Positions 37,056 through 46,770 of a stretch of DNA of 64,000 nt are shown piece after piece. The notes beneath the pieces were generated by a model. It did no database searches and was not told the origin of the DNA. It worked only from the letters and a program-made list of their open reading frames with translations. The DNA is from Marinobacter lipolyticus SM19 (lineage in GTDB: Bacteria; Pseudomonadota; Gammaproteobacteria; Pseudomonadales; Oleiphilaceae). A program made the translations under genes and the position numbers. Every line of letters begins with the position of its first letter. Position 1 is the stretch's first letter. The stretch covers positions 1,011,164-1,075,163 of the forward strand of contig NZ_KE007306.1 of NCBI RefSeq assembly GCF_000397065.2, in the 5' to 3' direction.

Positions 37056-38301
37056 TGACCACCCCCGTAAAGGTCTGATTGATATGCATACCGTCGAACT
37101 GCTCGCCGTATGTGTTGAAACCGATTACTTTGTGATGGCGCAGGAATTCCGACACCGCTTCCACTTCCCCGGTCAGCTCTGCCTCCAGTCTGCGCAGGAA
37201 ACAGTCGCATCCGATGGTCACCAGCGGTGGCCCTACCACCCTCTCGGACGCTTCTATCTGGGCCCGCACACTGTCCAGAAGGCCTTCGGGTTCCATGGCG
37301 GTCATCACAATGCCGGTTTCCACAGCACAGTAGAATGTGAGGCTCTTGTCCGGATTGACCCGCTGAACCGAACGCACAAAGTAATGCCCGCCAATTTTCA
37401 CGCCCATGGGCCGCAGGGCGAATACCTTGCGATCCAGGGCATCCACATCTACGCCAACGGCACGGGCATACGCATCGGCTGCAGGCTCGGCATTGAGCTC
37501 ATACACGGTGCGACTTTCCGCGCAGGCATCGGTAACCACCAGTTTTTCAGTGCGTTCAACCATGTGGTGCGTGGAAAAGACTCGAAAATCCAGTGGCGTA
37601 TTGACCAGTAGAACCGTCGCCGCGCTGGTATGAAACTGGCCCTCGTAGAAGACATGGGTATTGGCGAGGCGCTCGTCGTCACCCGCTGATCCGCCAAATT
37701 GCGGAATGGTCCCTAGAGCGGCATTGAGTGTCGCCAGCACCAGTTCTTCCCGGCTGGAAAGACCGTCCAGCAAGGTAATCGCAAAGGTATTGCCCTTCAC
37801 CGGCGCAAGCCTGGCATCACGGCATGTGGACAGCAGGCCGTCAATGACGCCCTGGGCGTCTTGCAGGGTGAACCGGTCGAGCTCACGAATCAGCGCGCAA
37901 TCAATGGCAAAGTAACGATTATCGAAGCCGATCGCGGTAATGCATCCGCGGCCATAGCCTTCTGGCGTAATCTCTCCGGCGGATGTGCACCCGCACACAC
38001 GCACGCCCTGAAAGGCATGCTCAAGGGCAATGCCGAGACGGCCGAGATCGTATTCCGCGGAACAAAAGAACAGCACGCATCCAAGGTGCTCATGGCTCAA
38101 CTGACTGGCGAGATTGGTGGCTGCCAGCATCGGGTCGCGAACACTGGAGCTCGCTACCCGGACGGCGGGCAGGGTCGTCGCTGGCTTCATAAATGCGGAT
38201 CCCGGGAATGGATGACTTTCCACCGATTCTACGGCATCCGCAAACGCAGCCAATGCGACTTCAGTGCTTTTAATGGGCGCGCCAAAATGATCGTAAGCCA
38301 T
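37021..38301 (-). CDS. nosP: FIST-domain sensor protein (NosP-like)
   Basis: 426 aa from the ATG at 38301 (AGGAGG upstream at 11 nt); a TTG further upstream is unlikely. FIST N domain (about 60-250; GCVLFFCSAEYDLGRL, GCTSAGEITPEGYGRG, FGGSAGDDERLANTHVF) and FIST C domain (about 255-400; GCDCFLRRLEAEL, FNTYGEQFDGMHINQT). NosP proteins bind heme and nitric oxide. The His residues in FSTHHMVERTEKL are candidates for the heme ligand. Overlap with the NahK-like kinase gene indicates joint function: nitric oxide control of kinase activity. Confidence 0.82.
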   Translation of the reverse strand: MAYDHFGAPIKSTEVALAAFADAVESVESHPFPGSAFMKPATTLPAVRVASSSVRDPMLAATNLASQLSHEHLGCVLFFCSAEYDLGRLGIALEHAFQGVRVCGCTSAGEITPEGYGRGCITAIGFDNRYFAIDCALIRELDRFTLQDAQGVIDGLLSTCRDARLAPVKGNTFAITLLDGLSSREELVLATLNAALGTIPQFGGSAGDDERLANTHVFYEGQFHTSAATVLLVNTPLDFRVFSTHHMVERTEKLVVTDACAESRTVYELNAEPAADAYARAVGVDVDALDRKVFALRPMGVKIGGHYFVRSVQRVNPDKSLTFYCAVETGIVMTAMEPEGLLDSVRAQIEASERVVGPPLVTIGCDCFLRRLEAELTGEVEAVSEFLRHHKVIGFNTYGEQFDGMHINQTFTGVVIGQPEARAVQE

Positions 38302-38429
38302 TGATTTAAAACCCTCCTGAATCAATGCCTGGCGGCGCGGCCGGTCCGCACGGAGGCAAACCGGCACTTTAGTCTTAGTCAACCTGGTGCTACGGACGAC
38401 CTCCCGTCTTCCGTAGCAGGCGCTTCTGG

Positions 38430-39533
38430 TCAGAACATGACGACGGCGCCGAGGGCGATGGTATCGGCATCCACTGCAGTAGCGCCCGAGGATTTAACGT
38501 CCTGCTCGAACATGTTGTATTCCGCAACCAACTTGAAGTTGCTGTTTACATCATGGAAAACGGCCAGGGAGGTGTTCTCAGTCTCGAAATCTGCCTGATC
38601 CGAATCGGTTTCACCGTACGAGGCCACGAAACGATTGCTACCCAGCGTGTAAGATGCCTGGACCAGATAGCCGTCAGCATCTTCCTCCGAAGGCAGAGCG
38701 CCATCCACGATCAGGACGGGTGCATCCCCTTCCGATGTAAAGCCTGACGCCGTCAGTGAAAAGCCGGCCGCAGCTGCTTTAAGGCCGTAACCGATACCCT
38801 GGCTATCGATCTCGGTGGTGGCGTTTTCCGAACTCTGGTGACGACCGTTGACCCACCCGGTCAAGGCCAGGCCACTGAGGTCGGCACTGTAGGTGACTTC
38901 CGCCTCAAAGCGAGGTGCTGACTGCTCGGATTGGGCACCGGGAGTGGTATCCGCTGGCTCAAAGATACCGGCAGCCACTTTCAGACCACCCATATCCGGA
39001 GACCGGTAGGTAATCTGAGCCGACGGATTCGGGTATGGGTAGCCAGTGCGGATGTTACCGAAAGAGACGCCGGTGGCCGCCCCCGGAGAACCAAAGCCCA
39101 TGAGAATTTCGTCGAGGAAGATATTGGAGCGGGCGTACAACCCGAAGTCCTTACCGATGAGAACCTGCCCGAAAGATCCATCAACTGTGGCATACAGTTG
39201 ACGAACATCGATCGCCGTGTCAGTTGGTGATTGAAGACTGTCATTGATGGTGCTCCAGAAGGAGGAGCGACCACCCATCGTCAGATCGCCCACTTCCTTG
39301 CTGAAGTTAAAACCAATGGTATTCGGCAGGAAACCCATTTTGACATCTGAGTTGCGGGTGTCGGACACCTTGGCGTCACGGTTTACATAGAAAGCGTTGA
39401 AATAACCGTCGACAGAAAAGCTGGTGCCGTCCTCGTTGTATAGCTCAACGGCCGCATTGGCGCCGGCACTGGCCCCCATGGCAGCAGCCATCGCAATCGC
39501 TAACCCTGACTTTCGAAAATTGTTGTTGTTCAT
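38430..39533 (-). CDS. Outer-membrane porin
   Basis: 367 aa from the ATG at 39533, with GGGGAA just upstream. Signal peptide (GLAIAMAAAMGASAGANA). Mature N-terminus VELYNEDGTSFSVDGYFNAFYV and the C-terminal strand ending in aromatic Phe (IALGAVVMF) are typical of 16-stranded trimeric porins. Contains the constriction-loop region DEILMGFGSPGAATG. General diffusion of small solutes is likely. Upstream neighbour on the same strand is the wax ester synthase gene, 227 bp away, so it is probably transcribed alone. Confidence 0.85.
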   Translation of the reverse strand: MNNNNFRKSGLAIAMAAAMGASAGANAAVELYNEDGTSFSVDGYFNAFYVNRDAKVSDTRNSDVKMGFLPNTIGFNFSKEVGDLTMGGRSSFWSTINDSLQSPTDTAIDVRQLYATVDGSFGQVLIGKDFGLYARSNIFLDEILMGFGSPGAATGVSFGNIRTGYPYPNPSAQITYRSPDMGGLKVAAGIFEPADTTPGAQSEQSAPRFEAEVTYSADLSGLALTGWVNGRHQSSENATTEIDSQGIGYGLKAAAAGFSLTASGFTSEGDAPVLIVDGALPSEEDADGYLVQASYTLGSNRFVASYGETDSDQADFETENTSLAVFHDVNSNFKLVAEYNMFEQDVKSSGATAVDADTIALGAVVMF

Positions 39534-39760
39534 AGTTCCCCCGGTTGTTTTTAGGAAATCTGGGATCGGGGCGCCGAGTAATCCGGCCGCCCCAGGCGTA
39601 GGTCTGTCGCCTGAATTCCATGGTCGGTTATGGCTGTAGCGCGGGAAATGCGCCAAGGGGGCAGGTTTACTGATCTTTTAGGAGGCCTGAGAAACAGAAC
39701 TTTGGGATTAATACCCGCCAGATACGGGCAATGGCAGCGGATTGAACAGGGGACGACCGG

Positions 39761-41173
39761 TCAGCCGGTGAATGCATCCAGTTCTTCGAGGCAATCGGAC
39801 AGGAACCGCGAGGGGGACGCCATGACGGCCTCATCAGCCACCACCCCGAACTGGACCTGGCCGGCGTAACTGACAATACTCACGCCCAGGCCGAGATCCC
39901 CGGCCTGGGGCACCCAGAACATTTGCTCAGTGATTCGGCAACCAGCCAGGTACCGTTCCTCGCGGGAGCCTGGCACATTGGACACCACGGCACTCGCCTT
40001 GCGATAGAACACATCGGCCAGCGGCTGACGCCAGGGTTCAGGCACCAGCGAAGCACTGGCGGTCAGGCCCCAGGCGAGCCCGGGTTGCCAGCTTTTCTTC
40101 AATCGCCGGGTTTCGTGCTTGATACGATAGAGCCGTTCCAGCGCACTTTCACCGTCCACCGGGAGGGGGACGAACACCGTGCCGAAACAGTTGCCCAGTG
40201 CGCCCGCTTCGGGCGCGATCCCTGCTGGTAGCTGGCCACGGATATCCACTGGCACTGCAGCATGGAGAATGGCTTCGTCGAGGTCGGCCGAACTGGCCTC
40301 CAACTGCTTGCGCACGGCGGCCGCCACACAGCTGAGTAAGACGTCATTAATAGTGACCCGGGTTAATCGGGCAACGTCCTGAAACCGAGACAGTGCCACC
40401 GGGGTCGACCAGCAGCAATGGCGACGCCCAAGTAACGGGCGCTTCAGTGATGAGGGAGAATCTTCCGGCTCAACCAGAAACTGGCTGATCTCGTTAACCA
40501 GTTTCAGGCCGCCCTGGGCCACCCGTTCAAGCACCTTGCCGGCATCCTGCAACGTGCCCGACGAGCCTTCGACACGGCCGGACACATCACCAGAGCGCCC
40601 CCCCGATGCGGATGCTATCTCATCACCGATCAATTCTTTAAGCCAGGCGCCTGCCGCTACCGTCCAATTCTGGAGCTGAGCGGTTTCCGGCGAACCATAG
40701 ATTGCCGGTAATTGCTGCGGAGAAGCCGGACAAATACTTTCAAAAATCCCCAACAGCGACAACCCGTCGGCATAGCAATGATGCATCCGTAACAACAGCG
40801 CCGCTCCGCCCTCGGCGTTAGGTGCAAGCCAGAACTTCCACAGTGGTCGGTAGTCCGGCAGGGGCTGGTTCAGACGCGCGGAGACCCATTCCTTGAGTTC
40901 CTCCCCGGAAAACGCCTCCGGGGCCACCGCCATATGGTGTTTGAGGTCGAACACCGGGTCAGCCTCCCACCACCAACCCGGCGCCCGCCGCACGGGGATG
41001 CACCGGAAACGCTGCCAGGCCAGCCAGTAAGCGTCCAGAAATTCCCACAGCCGTGACGTCGTCAGCCCCTCGACCCGCAGCATGACCGTAATGGTCATCG
41101 GGTTTTCAGGTCGCTCCAGGGCCAGCCATGCGGAGTCCACAGGTAACAGGAGATGTGAGTCCTCTTGGTTCAA
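39761..41173 (-). CDS. Wax ester synthase/acyl-CoA:diacylglycerol acyltransferase (WS/DGAT)
   Basis: 470 aa. The catalytic motif HHxxxDG is seen as His131-His132 to Asp136-Gly137 (HHCYADG). N-terminal LLPVDSAWLALERPENPM and C-terminal motifs SNVPGSREERYLAGCRI and LGVSIVSYAGQVQFGVV match the family. It makes wax esters or triacylglycerols from acyl-CoA and a fatty alcohol or diacylglycerol. The start is a TTG at 41173; no in-frame ATG lies before residue 26, and the family N-terminus needs this region. Wax ester synthases are a hallmark of Marinobacter, Acinetobacter and relatives. Confidence 0.93.
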   Translation of the reverse strand: MNQEDSHLLLPVDSAWLALERPENPMTITVMLRVEGLTTSRLWEFLDAYWLAWQRFRCIPVRRAPGWWWEADPVFDLKHHMAVAPEAFSGEELKEWVSARLNQPLPDYRPLWKFWLAPNAEGGAALLLRMHHCYADGLSLLGIFESICPASPQQLPAIYGSPETAQLQNWTVAAGAWLKELIGDEIASASGGRSGDVSGRVEGSSGTLQDAGKVLERVAQGGLKLVNEISQFLVEPEDSPSSLKRPLLGRRHCCWSTPVALSRFQDVARLTRVTINDVLLSCVAAAVRKQLEASSADLDEAILHAAVPVDIRGQLPAGIAPEAGALGNCFGTVFVPLPVDGESALERLYRIKHETRRLKKSWQPGLAWGLTASASLVPEPWRQPLADVFYRKASAVVSNVPGSREERYLAGCRITEQMFWVPQAGDLGLGVSIVSYAGQVQFGVVADEAVMASPSRFLSDCLEELDAFTG

Positions 41174-41521
41174 ATCTGGCTGTCCCCGGGTGAATTGACA
41201 AACATTGAATTATTGGCGAATCAGGCATTGTGCCAGACAAGGACGGGCGGCTCCATATAAGCCGCGGACTCCACGGAATTACAAAAAATTACGCGTGAAT
41301 AACTCTTCCCCTCTATACTGGTTATAACGATTAATGGGATGGTTATTAATAAGCTCAGGGCAGCTATTCACTTGCCAACCAAGCAGACTATTGGCCGTGG
41401 GCGTTCGTATATTGAGTAACCAGTGCCAATAACTATGGCCCGGGAACGAGTTAAAACAGTCACTATCAGCACACACCAATTCCAAAAAGCAGTCTTTCAC
41501 GGTGCTGACAGGAGAACGGTT
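41174..41521. other. Intergenic region between divergent wax ester synthase and hydrolase genes
   Basis: 348 bp. It must hold promoters for both directions. A small hairpin (GCGGCT/AGCCGC, 41247-41265) lies upstream of the synthase gene. AT-rich sequence at 41280-41360 has several possible -10 elements (CTATACT, GTTATAAC). Nothing clearly recognisable. Confidence 0.4.
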
Positions 41522-42445
41522 ATGAAAGCGAGCCATGTTCGTAAACTGATACAACCGATTGAAAGCGCCTACTCCGAAATGTTCTCGGGGCGAGTCTACC
41601 GTGTGGGCAAGGGGGCGGTTTCCGTCCGCAACCATAGCGGCAAGGCGGAACAGACGGTTATTGGTGTGCACGGTTTCCTTGAGAACCACTGTTACTTCAC
41701 CCAGGCCTACGAAGAGCCGACCACCGAACTTATCCTGCTGACCTGCAGCAACTACCATATCCCGGTCAACGGCGTGACGCCGGAAACCCCGGACTGGGAA
41801 GTGCCCATCAAGCACCTTGAGGGCACCATCGAGTACGATGCCTGCATACTGAACCAGGCCGTCGCCAATCTTCCCGGCACTGACAACATTCGCGTTCACG
41901 GTCACTCCCGGGGCGGAGCGGTCATCCTGGAGGCCATTCACCAGTGGCCGGAACTCTACGAAAACGTGGAAGTGGTTCTGGAAGCGCCGGTACTGCCCCA
42001 GGGCAAGCTCCACGGACTGGTTACCACGATTCTTGAACCGGTCAGCCACGGCATGTGGCCATGGCTGATTCGCCTGATCAACAGTGCCCCGTCTTCCGCC
42101 TACGGTCAGACCTTTTTCGGAAAGATGAACCCTCGCAAGAAGCAGCTGCTCAGCAAGCTCTTTTCTTCGACCAAGGATCATCTCACCATTGTTCGCAATA
42201 TCGAGAACATCATGGACTGGATGGAGCGCACGGATACCAGCGTTTACAACAACGTTCGCCACGGCACGTTCCTGATTCCTGCGGTCGACCGCATTCTTGA
42301 CCGCAAAGCCATGCTTGCCAGCGCCCGTCAAAGCCCGACGACAATGCGCATTGTGGAAACCGAGGCTCTCAGCCACTTTATTACGCTGGACGACAAGGAA
42401 TGGGTACCTGGCCTCGAAACCCTGCAAGCGTCCGCTGAGGCCTGA
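41522..42445 (+). CDS. Alpha/beta hydrolase of unknown substrate
   Basis: 307 aa from the ATG at 41522, with AGGAGA 9 nt upstream. The hydrolase fold is marked by TVIGVHGFLENHCYFTQ (oxyanion loop HGF) and nucleophile elbow GHSRGGA; the likely catalytic His is in ALSHFI near the C-terminus, and an acid in PAVDRI. No signal peptide. Could be a lipase, esterase or thioesterase. The divergent wax ester synthase suggests lipid metabolism, but there is no direct evidence. Confidence 0.7.
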   Translation: MKASHVRKLIQPIESAYSEMFSGRVYRVGKGAVSVRNHSGKAEQTVIGVHGFLENHCYFTQAYEEPTTELILLTCSNYHIPVNGVTPETPDWEVPIKHLEGTIEYDACILNQAVANLPGTDNIRVHGHSRGGAVILEAIHQWPELYENVEVVLEAPVLPQGKLHGLVTTILEPVSHGMWPWLIRLINSAPSSAYGQTFFGKMNPRKKQLLSKLFSSTKDHLTIVRNIENIMDWMERTDTSVYNNVRHGTFLIPAVDRILDRKAMLASARQSPTTMRIVETEALSHFITLDDKEWVPGLETLQASAEA

Positions 42446-42464
42446 GGCTGCCATCTGATCGCCC

Positions 42465-42508
42465 GCTCCGGTAAACTTGCAGGTTTCCTGCCACAGGTTT
42501 ACCGGAGC
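42465..42508 (+). promoter_or_regulatory. Strong hairpin covering the ribosome-binding site of the next gene
   Basis: A 12-bp perfect stem (GCTCCGGTAAAC, 42465-42476, with GTTTACCGGAGC, 42497-42508) encloses an inner hairpin GCAGG-TTT-CCTGC. The GGAG Shine-Dalgarno of the gene starting at 42516 lies inside the 3' arm. No T run follows, so it is not an ordinary terminator. It may repress translation or be a DNA operator. Confidence 0.65.
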
Positions 42509-42515
42509 ATCATCC

Positions 42516-43265
42516 ATGTACCGTGAGCGCCTCGTCGCTACCGAAGTCCATTCTGACAGCGCCCACCGGCTGCAACAGTTGCTGATCGAGTATCACGATT
42601 TTCGCCAGCACAAGGCCGCCCACCCCCTGCTCGAAGACACCTTCCGGATCGCTGAGTGGCAGGCCGAACGCCTCAAACGCACACATCAGGATCTGTACCA
42701 GCATCCGGGTTACCATACCGGCCTCGAATTCCTGCTCACCGACCTTTACGCCCCAGCCAACATGACCCGGCGCGACGACAACATCGACCGTGTGTTTCCC
42801 AAAATGGTGAAGTGGCTACCCAACAGCCTGCTGGACACATTTGCCGGACTGATGGAGCTGAACCTGGTCACCCAGCGACTGGATCTCGAACTGACAGAGC
42901 GGCTCGCTCAGCTACCGGCTCAGGGTGAAACCATAACTCATGGTCAATACTGCGCTGCCTTTCGCGCCAGTCGCAACCTTGCCCAACGCCGGCGGCAAAT
43001 AGAGCTGGTGGCAGAGGTGGGGCAACAGCTGGATCACTATGTTCGCAACCGCACCCTGGGCTGGCTGCTCAGCATGACCCGCGGCCCGGCGGAAATGGCA
43101 GACCTGAGCGACCTCCACGGCTTCCTGCACCGAGGCTATACCGCCTTCCGTAAAATGGAAGACGTGGATGCACTGATCGAACGGCTGGTCTCGAGAGAGC
43201 AACGTGTTCTGGAAAACGTGCTCAATGGGCACCCGGATCCGTTCAGTCTGCCGAACGACCTATAG
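42516..43265 (+). CDS. Conserved hypothetical protein, possible FFLEELY-motif family
   Basis: 249 aa, mainly helical, no signal peptide or membrane segment. The segment GLEFLLTDLYAPANM followed by DNIDRVFPKMVKWLP resembles the FFLEELY-motif family of unknown function. Many His and Arg residues lie in the N-terminal third. The start at 42516 was chosen for its GGAG at 8 nt. The gene has a strong hairpin over its ribosome site. A PHA-system gene lies convergent downstream. No function can be given. Confidence 0.65.
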   Translation: MYRERLVATEVHSDSAHRLQQLLIEYHDFRQHKAAHPLLEDTFRIAEWQAERLKRTHQDLYQHPGYHTGLEFLLTDLYAPANMTRRDDNIDRVFPKMVKWLPNSLLDTFAGLMELNLVTQRLDLELTERLAQLPAQGETITHGQYCAAFRASRNLAQRRRQIELVAEVGQQLDHYVRNRTLGWLLSMTRGPAEMADLSDLHGFLHRGYTAFRKMEDVDALIERLVSREQRVLENVLNGHPDPFSLPNDL

Positions 43266-43283
43266 CGAAAGACGCATGTCAGA

Positions 43284-43562
43284 TCAGGCCTGGATGATCT
43301 GATCCAGCTGGGAGTGAATTTCCTGCTCGATCCGAGACTTGAAGGGCCTTAGCAGCATGCCCAGTTCCAGGTGGATGTGCAGGTCATTGTGATCGATGGT
43401 CAATTGCCCCCTTACTCCACTTCGCTTGAACCGCAACACATCCCCTTCCCACTGGTAGTTCACATCGAACTGCCTGGACAGATCCTGTGCCAGGGTCTCC
43501 GCCGCCTCTCGAGCGTGCGCCTTGTCCAGGGAATGGGCGCGATGAACATCGATAACAGACAT
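43284..43562 (-). CDS. Polyhydroxyalkanoic acid system family protein
   Basis: 92 aa. The sequence (HSLDKAHAREAAETLAQDLSRQF, LRFKRSGVRGQL, LHIHLELGMLLRPFKSRIEQEI) fits the small family found beside PHA synthesis and granule genes. It resembles the SRPBCC-type YdjX fold, but its role is unknown. In Pseudomonas the pha cluster is likewise next to ubiE, which agrees with the position here, although no PHA synthase is in the window. Confidence 0.8.
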   Translation of the reverse strand: MSVIDVHRAHSLDKAHAREAAETLAQDLSRQFDVNYQWEGDVLRFKRSGVRGQLTIDHNDLHIHLELGMLLRPFKSRIEQEIHSQLDQIIQA

Positions 43563-43600
43563 GAATCAGGTTTCTCTTCAAAAATGGAAGGTTTTATAGT

Positions 43601-43635
43601 TTAAGGGGGTAATAAACTTGTAGCCACCCCCCTAA
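43601..43635. other. Inverted repeat upstream of ubiE
   Basis: TTAAGGGGGT (43601-43610) and ACCCCCCTAA (43626-43635) pair with one mismatch around a 15-nt loop. Possible transcription barrier or operator between the divergent PHA-system gene and ubiE. Confidence 0.35.
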
Positions 43636-43675
43636 CCGTTAGAATACGGGGTTCAGATTCTGACAGGATACCCCC

Positions 43676-44467
43676 ATGAGCGAGCAACAGACGCCAGCCA
43701 ACGACAATCAGGCCGGCACCCCGCAGGACGATGTCACTCACTTTGGTTTCCGCAATGTGCCGAAAAGCCAGAAGGCCGGCCAGGTGGCCGAGGTTTTCCA
43801 CAGCGTGGCCGGCAAATACGACCTGATGAACGATCTCATGTCCATGGGCATCCACCGGCTCTGGAAACGTTTCACCATTGAGCTCAGCGGTGTCCGCCCG
43901 GGGCATCAGGTGCTCGATATCGCCGGTGGCACCGGCGACCTGACCATGAAATTCTCCGACCTGGTCGGCCCTACCGGCAAAGTCGTACTCGCCGACATCA
44001 ATGCGTCCATGCTGCAGGTGGGCCGCGGTCGTCTGATGGATCGGGGTTACGCCGGTAACATCGAGTTTGCCCAGGCTGACGCCGAACACCTGCCGTTTCC
44101 TGACAACACTTTCAACGCGGTGTCCATCGCCTTCGGCCTGCGCAACGTCACCGACAAGGACCAGGCCCTGCGGGACATGGCACGGGTACTCAAGCCGGGC
44201 GGCAAACTGATGGTGCTGGAATTCTCCAAGCCCACCAATCCGCTGCTGAACAAAGCGTACGACATGTATTCCTTCAATGCCCTGCCCCTGATGGGTCAAC
44301 TGTTTGCCGGTGACAGCGAAAGCTACAAGTACCTGGCCGAGTCCATACGCATGCATCCTGATCAGGACACCCTGAAGGGCATGATGGAACAGGCTGGGCT
44401 GGTGAACTGCAAGTATTACAACATGACCGGCGGCATTGTTGCCCTGCATGTGGGGATCAAGCCCTGA
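43676..44467 (+). CDS. ubiE: Ubiquinone/menaquinone biosynthesis C-methyltransferase UbiE
   Basis: 263 aa. SAM-binding motif [12 protein letters not shown], then [18 protein letters not shown] and [12 protein letters not shown] and the C-terminal [14 protein letters not shown], all UbiE signatures. It methylates the benzoquinol ring at C2. First of ubiE-ubiJ-ubiB, with overlapping ends. Start ATG at 43676. Confidence 0.98.
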   Translation: MSEQQTPANDNQAGTPQDDVTHFGFRNVPKSQKAGQVAEVFHSVAGKYDLMNDLMSMGIHRLWKRFTIELSGVRPGHQVLDIAGGTGDLTMKFSDLVGPTGKVVLADINASMLQVGRGRLMDRGYAGNIEFAQADAEHLPFPDNTFNAVSIAFGLRNVTDKDQALRDMARVLKPGGKLMVLEFSKPTNPLLNKAYDMYSFNALPLMGQLFAGDSESYKYLAESIRMHPDQDTLKGMMEQAGLVNCKYYNMTGGIVALHVGIKP

Positions 44468-45108
44468 TGTTTCCCGGCCCTACCCTGCTTGCTGCCGTAA
44501 CTGCCGTTGTTGAGAGCGCGCTTAACCGCGCCCTGGAACTCGACCCGGCCGGTCGCAAGGCGTTGATGGGCGCCCTGACAGGGCCGGTACAATTTACCCT
44601 GACTGCTCCCCTGCACCTGACATTTACGCTGTATCAGACAGGGGATCGGGTACAGGTCGGCAGTCAGCCGGCAGAAACACCGGCATTGCAGCTGGCAGGC
44701 AAGCCCATGGCATTCGCCGCGCTGGCAAACGGTGACGACCAGGTGTTCCGCCATGGTCGCATCCAGGTCAGCGGCGACACGGCCCTGGCACACCAGTTCC
44801 AACGGGCACTGAACCAACTCGAACCCGACTGGGAAGCCGCCCTCGCCCGCCATATGGGCGATGTGCCCGCGCACTTTATCGGCCAACGCATTCGCGGTGC
44901 AGTGAAGTGGAGTCGCCAGGCCTTTGCTGCCCTTAACGCCAATATTGAAGAGTACATCCATGAGGAAAGCCGGACCCTGCCGGGCCGCCGGGAACTGGAA
45001 GCCACCTTCGAGGATATCGATCAGTTGAGCCTTCACACTGAACGACTGGAGGCCCGCGTCGGGCTGCTGGAACACCACACCAACGAACAGCCCCCGGAGA
45101 CACCGTGA
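44467..45108 (+). CDS. ubiJ: Ubiquinone biosynthesis accessory factor UbiJ
   Basis: 213 aa with an SCP2 sterol-carrier-like domain (about 10-130; [38 protein letters not shown]) and a C-terminal coiled coil. UbiJ with UbiK holds the soluble Ubi complex that acts on the late ubiquinone precursors. Overlaps ubiE (ATGA) and ubiB (GTGA). Confidence 0.93.
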   Translation: MFPGPTLLAAVTAVVESALNRALELDPAGRKALMGALTGPVQFTLTAPLHLTFTLYQTGDRVQVGSQPAETPALQLAGKPMAFAALANGDDQVFRHGRIQVSGDTALAHQFQRALNQLEPDWEAALARHMGDVPAHFIGQRIRGAVKWSRQAFAALNANIEEYIHEESRTLPGRRELEATFEDIDQLSLHTERLEARVGLLEHHTNEQPPETP

Positions 45109-46748
45109 CCCGCTTGCAACGCCTGTTCCGAATTGCCTGGGTCTTTTGCCGTTACCGGCTGGACACGTTCCTGCCGCTGGCCGAACTGCCGGGACCGCTC
45201 AAGGTGTTCTTTCTGCTGGCTCCCTGGCACCTGTTCCCGCAACCGAAACTGAGCCGCGGCGACCGTCTGCGCCTGGCAATGGAAGAACTGGGCCCCGTGT
45301 TTGTAAAGTTCGGCCAGATTCTGTCAACACGCCGGGACTTGCTTCCCGATGACATGGCCGAGTCGCTGAAGCATCTCCAGGATCGCGTCCCCACCTTCCC
45401 CAGCACCACCGCGCGGGAAATCATCGAGAAATCACTCGGTGCACCGGTCGCCGAGCTGTTCAGCGAGTTTTCTGCCGACCCGATGGCCTCCGCCTCCGTT
45501 GCCCAGGTGCACGCGGCCACCCTGCTCAACGGCCAGAAAGTTGTGGTCAAGGTATTGCGACCGGGCATTGAGCGAGTCATTCAGCAGGATCTGGCCCTGA
45601 TGTACCTGATGGCCGGCCTGCTGGAAAAATACTGGTCCGAAGGCAAACGCCTGCATCCGGTGGAAGTAGTAGCGGATTACGATTCCACCATCCACGACGA
45701 ACTGGACCTGCAACGGGAAGCGGCCAACGCCAGCCAGTTGCGCCGCAACTTCGATAACTCTTCACTGATCTATATCCCGTTTATTGACTGGGATTACACT
45801 CGCAAAACCGTGCTTGTCATGGAGCGTATCCACGGCATACCCATCGCCGATGTGGCGGCGCTGCGGGAAGCCGGTGTCGATATGAAGGTGCTGGCGGAAA
45901 AGGGTGTGGAAATCTTCTTCACCCAGGTTTTCCGCGACAGCTTCTTCCACGCCGACATGCACCCGGGCAACATCTTTGTGGATGTCAGCAATCCGGTCGA
46001 CCCGAAATACATCGCCATCGATTTTGGTATTGTCGGGACCCTGGCACCGGACGATCAGAGCTACCTGGCCCGCAACCTGCTCGCCTTCTTTCGCCGTGAT
46101 TACCGTCAGGTGGCGCAATTGCATATCCAGTCCGGCTGGGTGCCACCCGACACCCGGGTCAACGAATTCGAAGCCGCCATTCGCACTGTGTGCGAGCCGA
46201 TTTTCGAGAAACCGTTAAAGGATATCTCATTCGGCCACTTCCTGTTGCGACTGTTCCAGACCGCCCGGCGCTTCAATATGGAAGTACAGCCTCAGCTGGT
46301 ACTGCTGCAGAAAACCCTGCTGAACGTGGAGGGTCTTGGCCGCCAGCTGTATCCGGACCTGGACCTCTGGAGCACCGCCCAGCCGTTTCTGGAAAGCTGG
46401 ATGCGCAAGCGTATTGGCCCATCCGGGCTTATCAAGTCCCTGCAATCCCATTTGCCGGCGTGGCTCGAACAGTCCCCGGAAATGCCACAACTGGTACACG
46501 ATACCTTGGTACAGTTGCGCAGCTCTGGTCCCACGGAGGAGCAAAATCGCGCTACACTAGAGCTCCTGCGGGACAACCAGATACGCTCGGACAGACGCTG
46601 GCGACGAACCCTTATCGCCGCTGCCCTGGTGGGCGGCGCCTGGGTCAGTACCCAATACGAACTGCCGAACCTGGCCCAATCGCTGCCGCCGTGGGGCTGG
46701 GCCATGCTTGCAGTGGCGGCCGGCCTGGTTGCCAGGGGCAGCCGGTAA
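45105..46748 (+). CDS. ubiB: UbiB, ABC1/ADCK-family atypical kinase for ubiquinone synthesis
   Basis: 547 aa from the GTG at 45105. Features: KxGQ motif [16 protein letters not shown], Ala-rich loop [14 protein letters not shown], catalytic-type [12 protein letters not shown] and DFGIVG. Two membrane helices at the C-terminus (about 500-545). It has ATPase activity and helps extract or deliver ubiquinone precursors. Overlaps ubiJ by 4 nt. Confidence 0.97.
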   Translation: MTRLQRLFRIAWVFCRYRLDTFLPLAELPGPLKVFFLLAPWHLFPQPKLSRGDRLRLAMEELGPVFVKFGQILSTRRDLLPDDMAESLKHLQDRVPTFPSTTAREIIEKSLGAPVAELFSEFSADPMASASVAQVHAATLLNGQKVVVKVLRPGIERVIQQDLALMYLMAGLLEKYWSEGKRLHPVEVVADYDSTIHDELDLQREAANASQLRRNFDNSSLIYIPFIDWDYTRKTVLVMERIHGIPIADVAALREAGVDMKVLAEKGVEIFFTQVFRDSFFHADMHPGNIFVDVSNPVDPKYIAIDFGIVGTLAPDDQSYLARNLLAFFRRDYRQVAQLHIQSGWVPPDTRVNEFEAAIRTVCEPIFEKPLKDISFGHFLLRLFQTARRFNMEVQPQLVLLQKTLLNVEGLGRQLYPDLDLWSTAQPFLESWMRKRIGPSGLIKSLQSHLPAWLEQSPEMPQLVHDTLVQLRSSGPTEEQNRATLELLRDNQIRSDRRWRRTLIAAALVGGAWVSTQYELPNLAQSLPPWGWAMLAVAAGLVARGSR

Positions 46749-46770
46749 CATTTTTTCAGGATTCACAGAA

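Noticed and set aside
41279..42517. 412-codon open frame on the minus strand opposite the alpha/beta hydrolase
   Set aside because: Sequence shows no family features, while the plus strand has a good ribosome site and hydrolase motifs.
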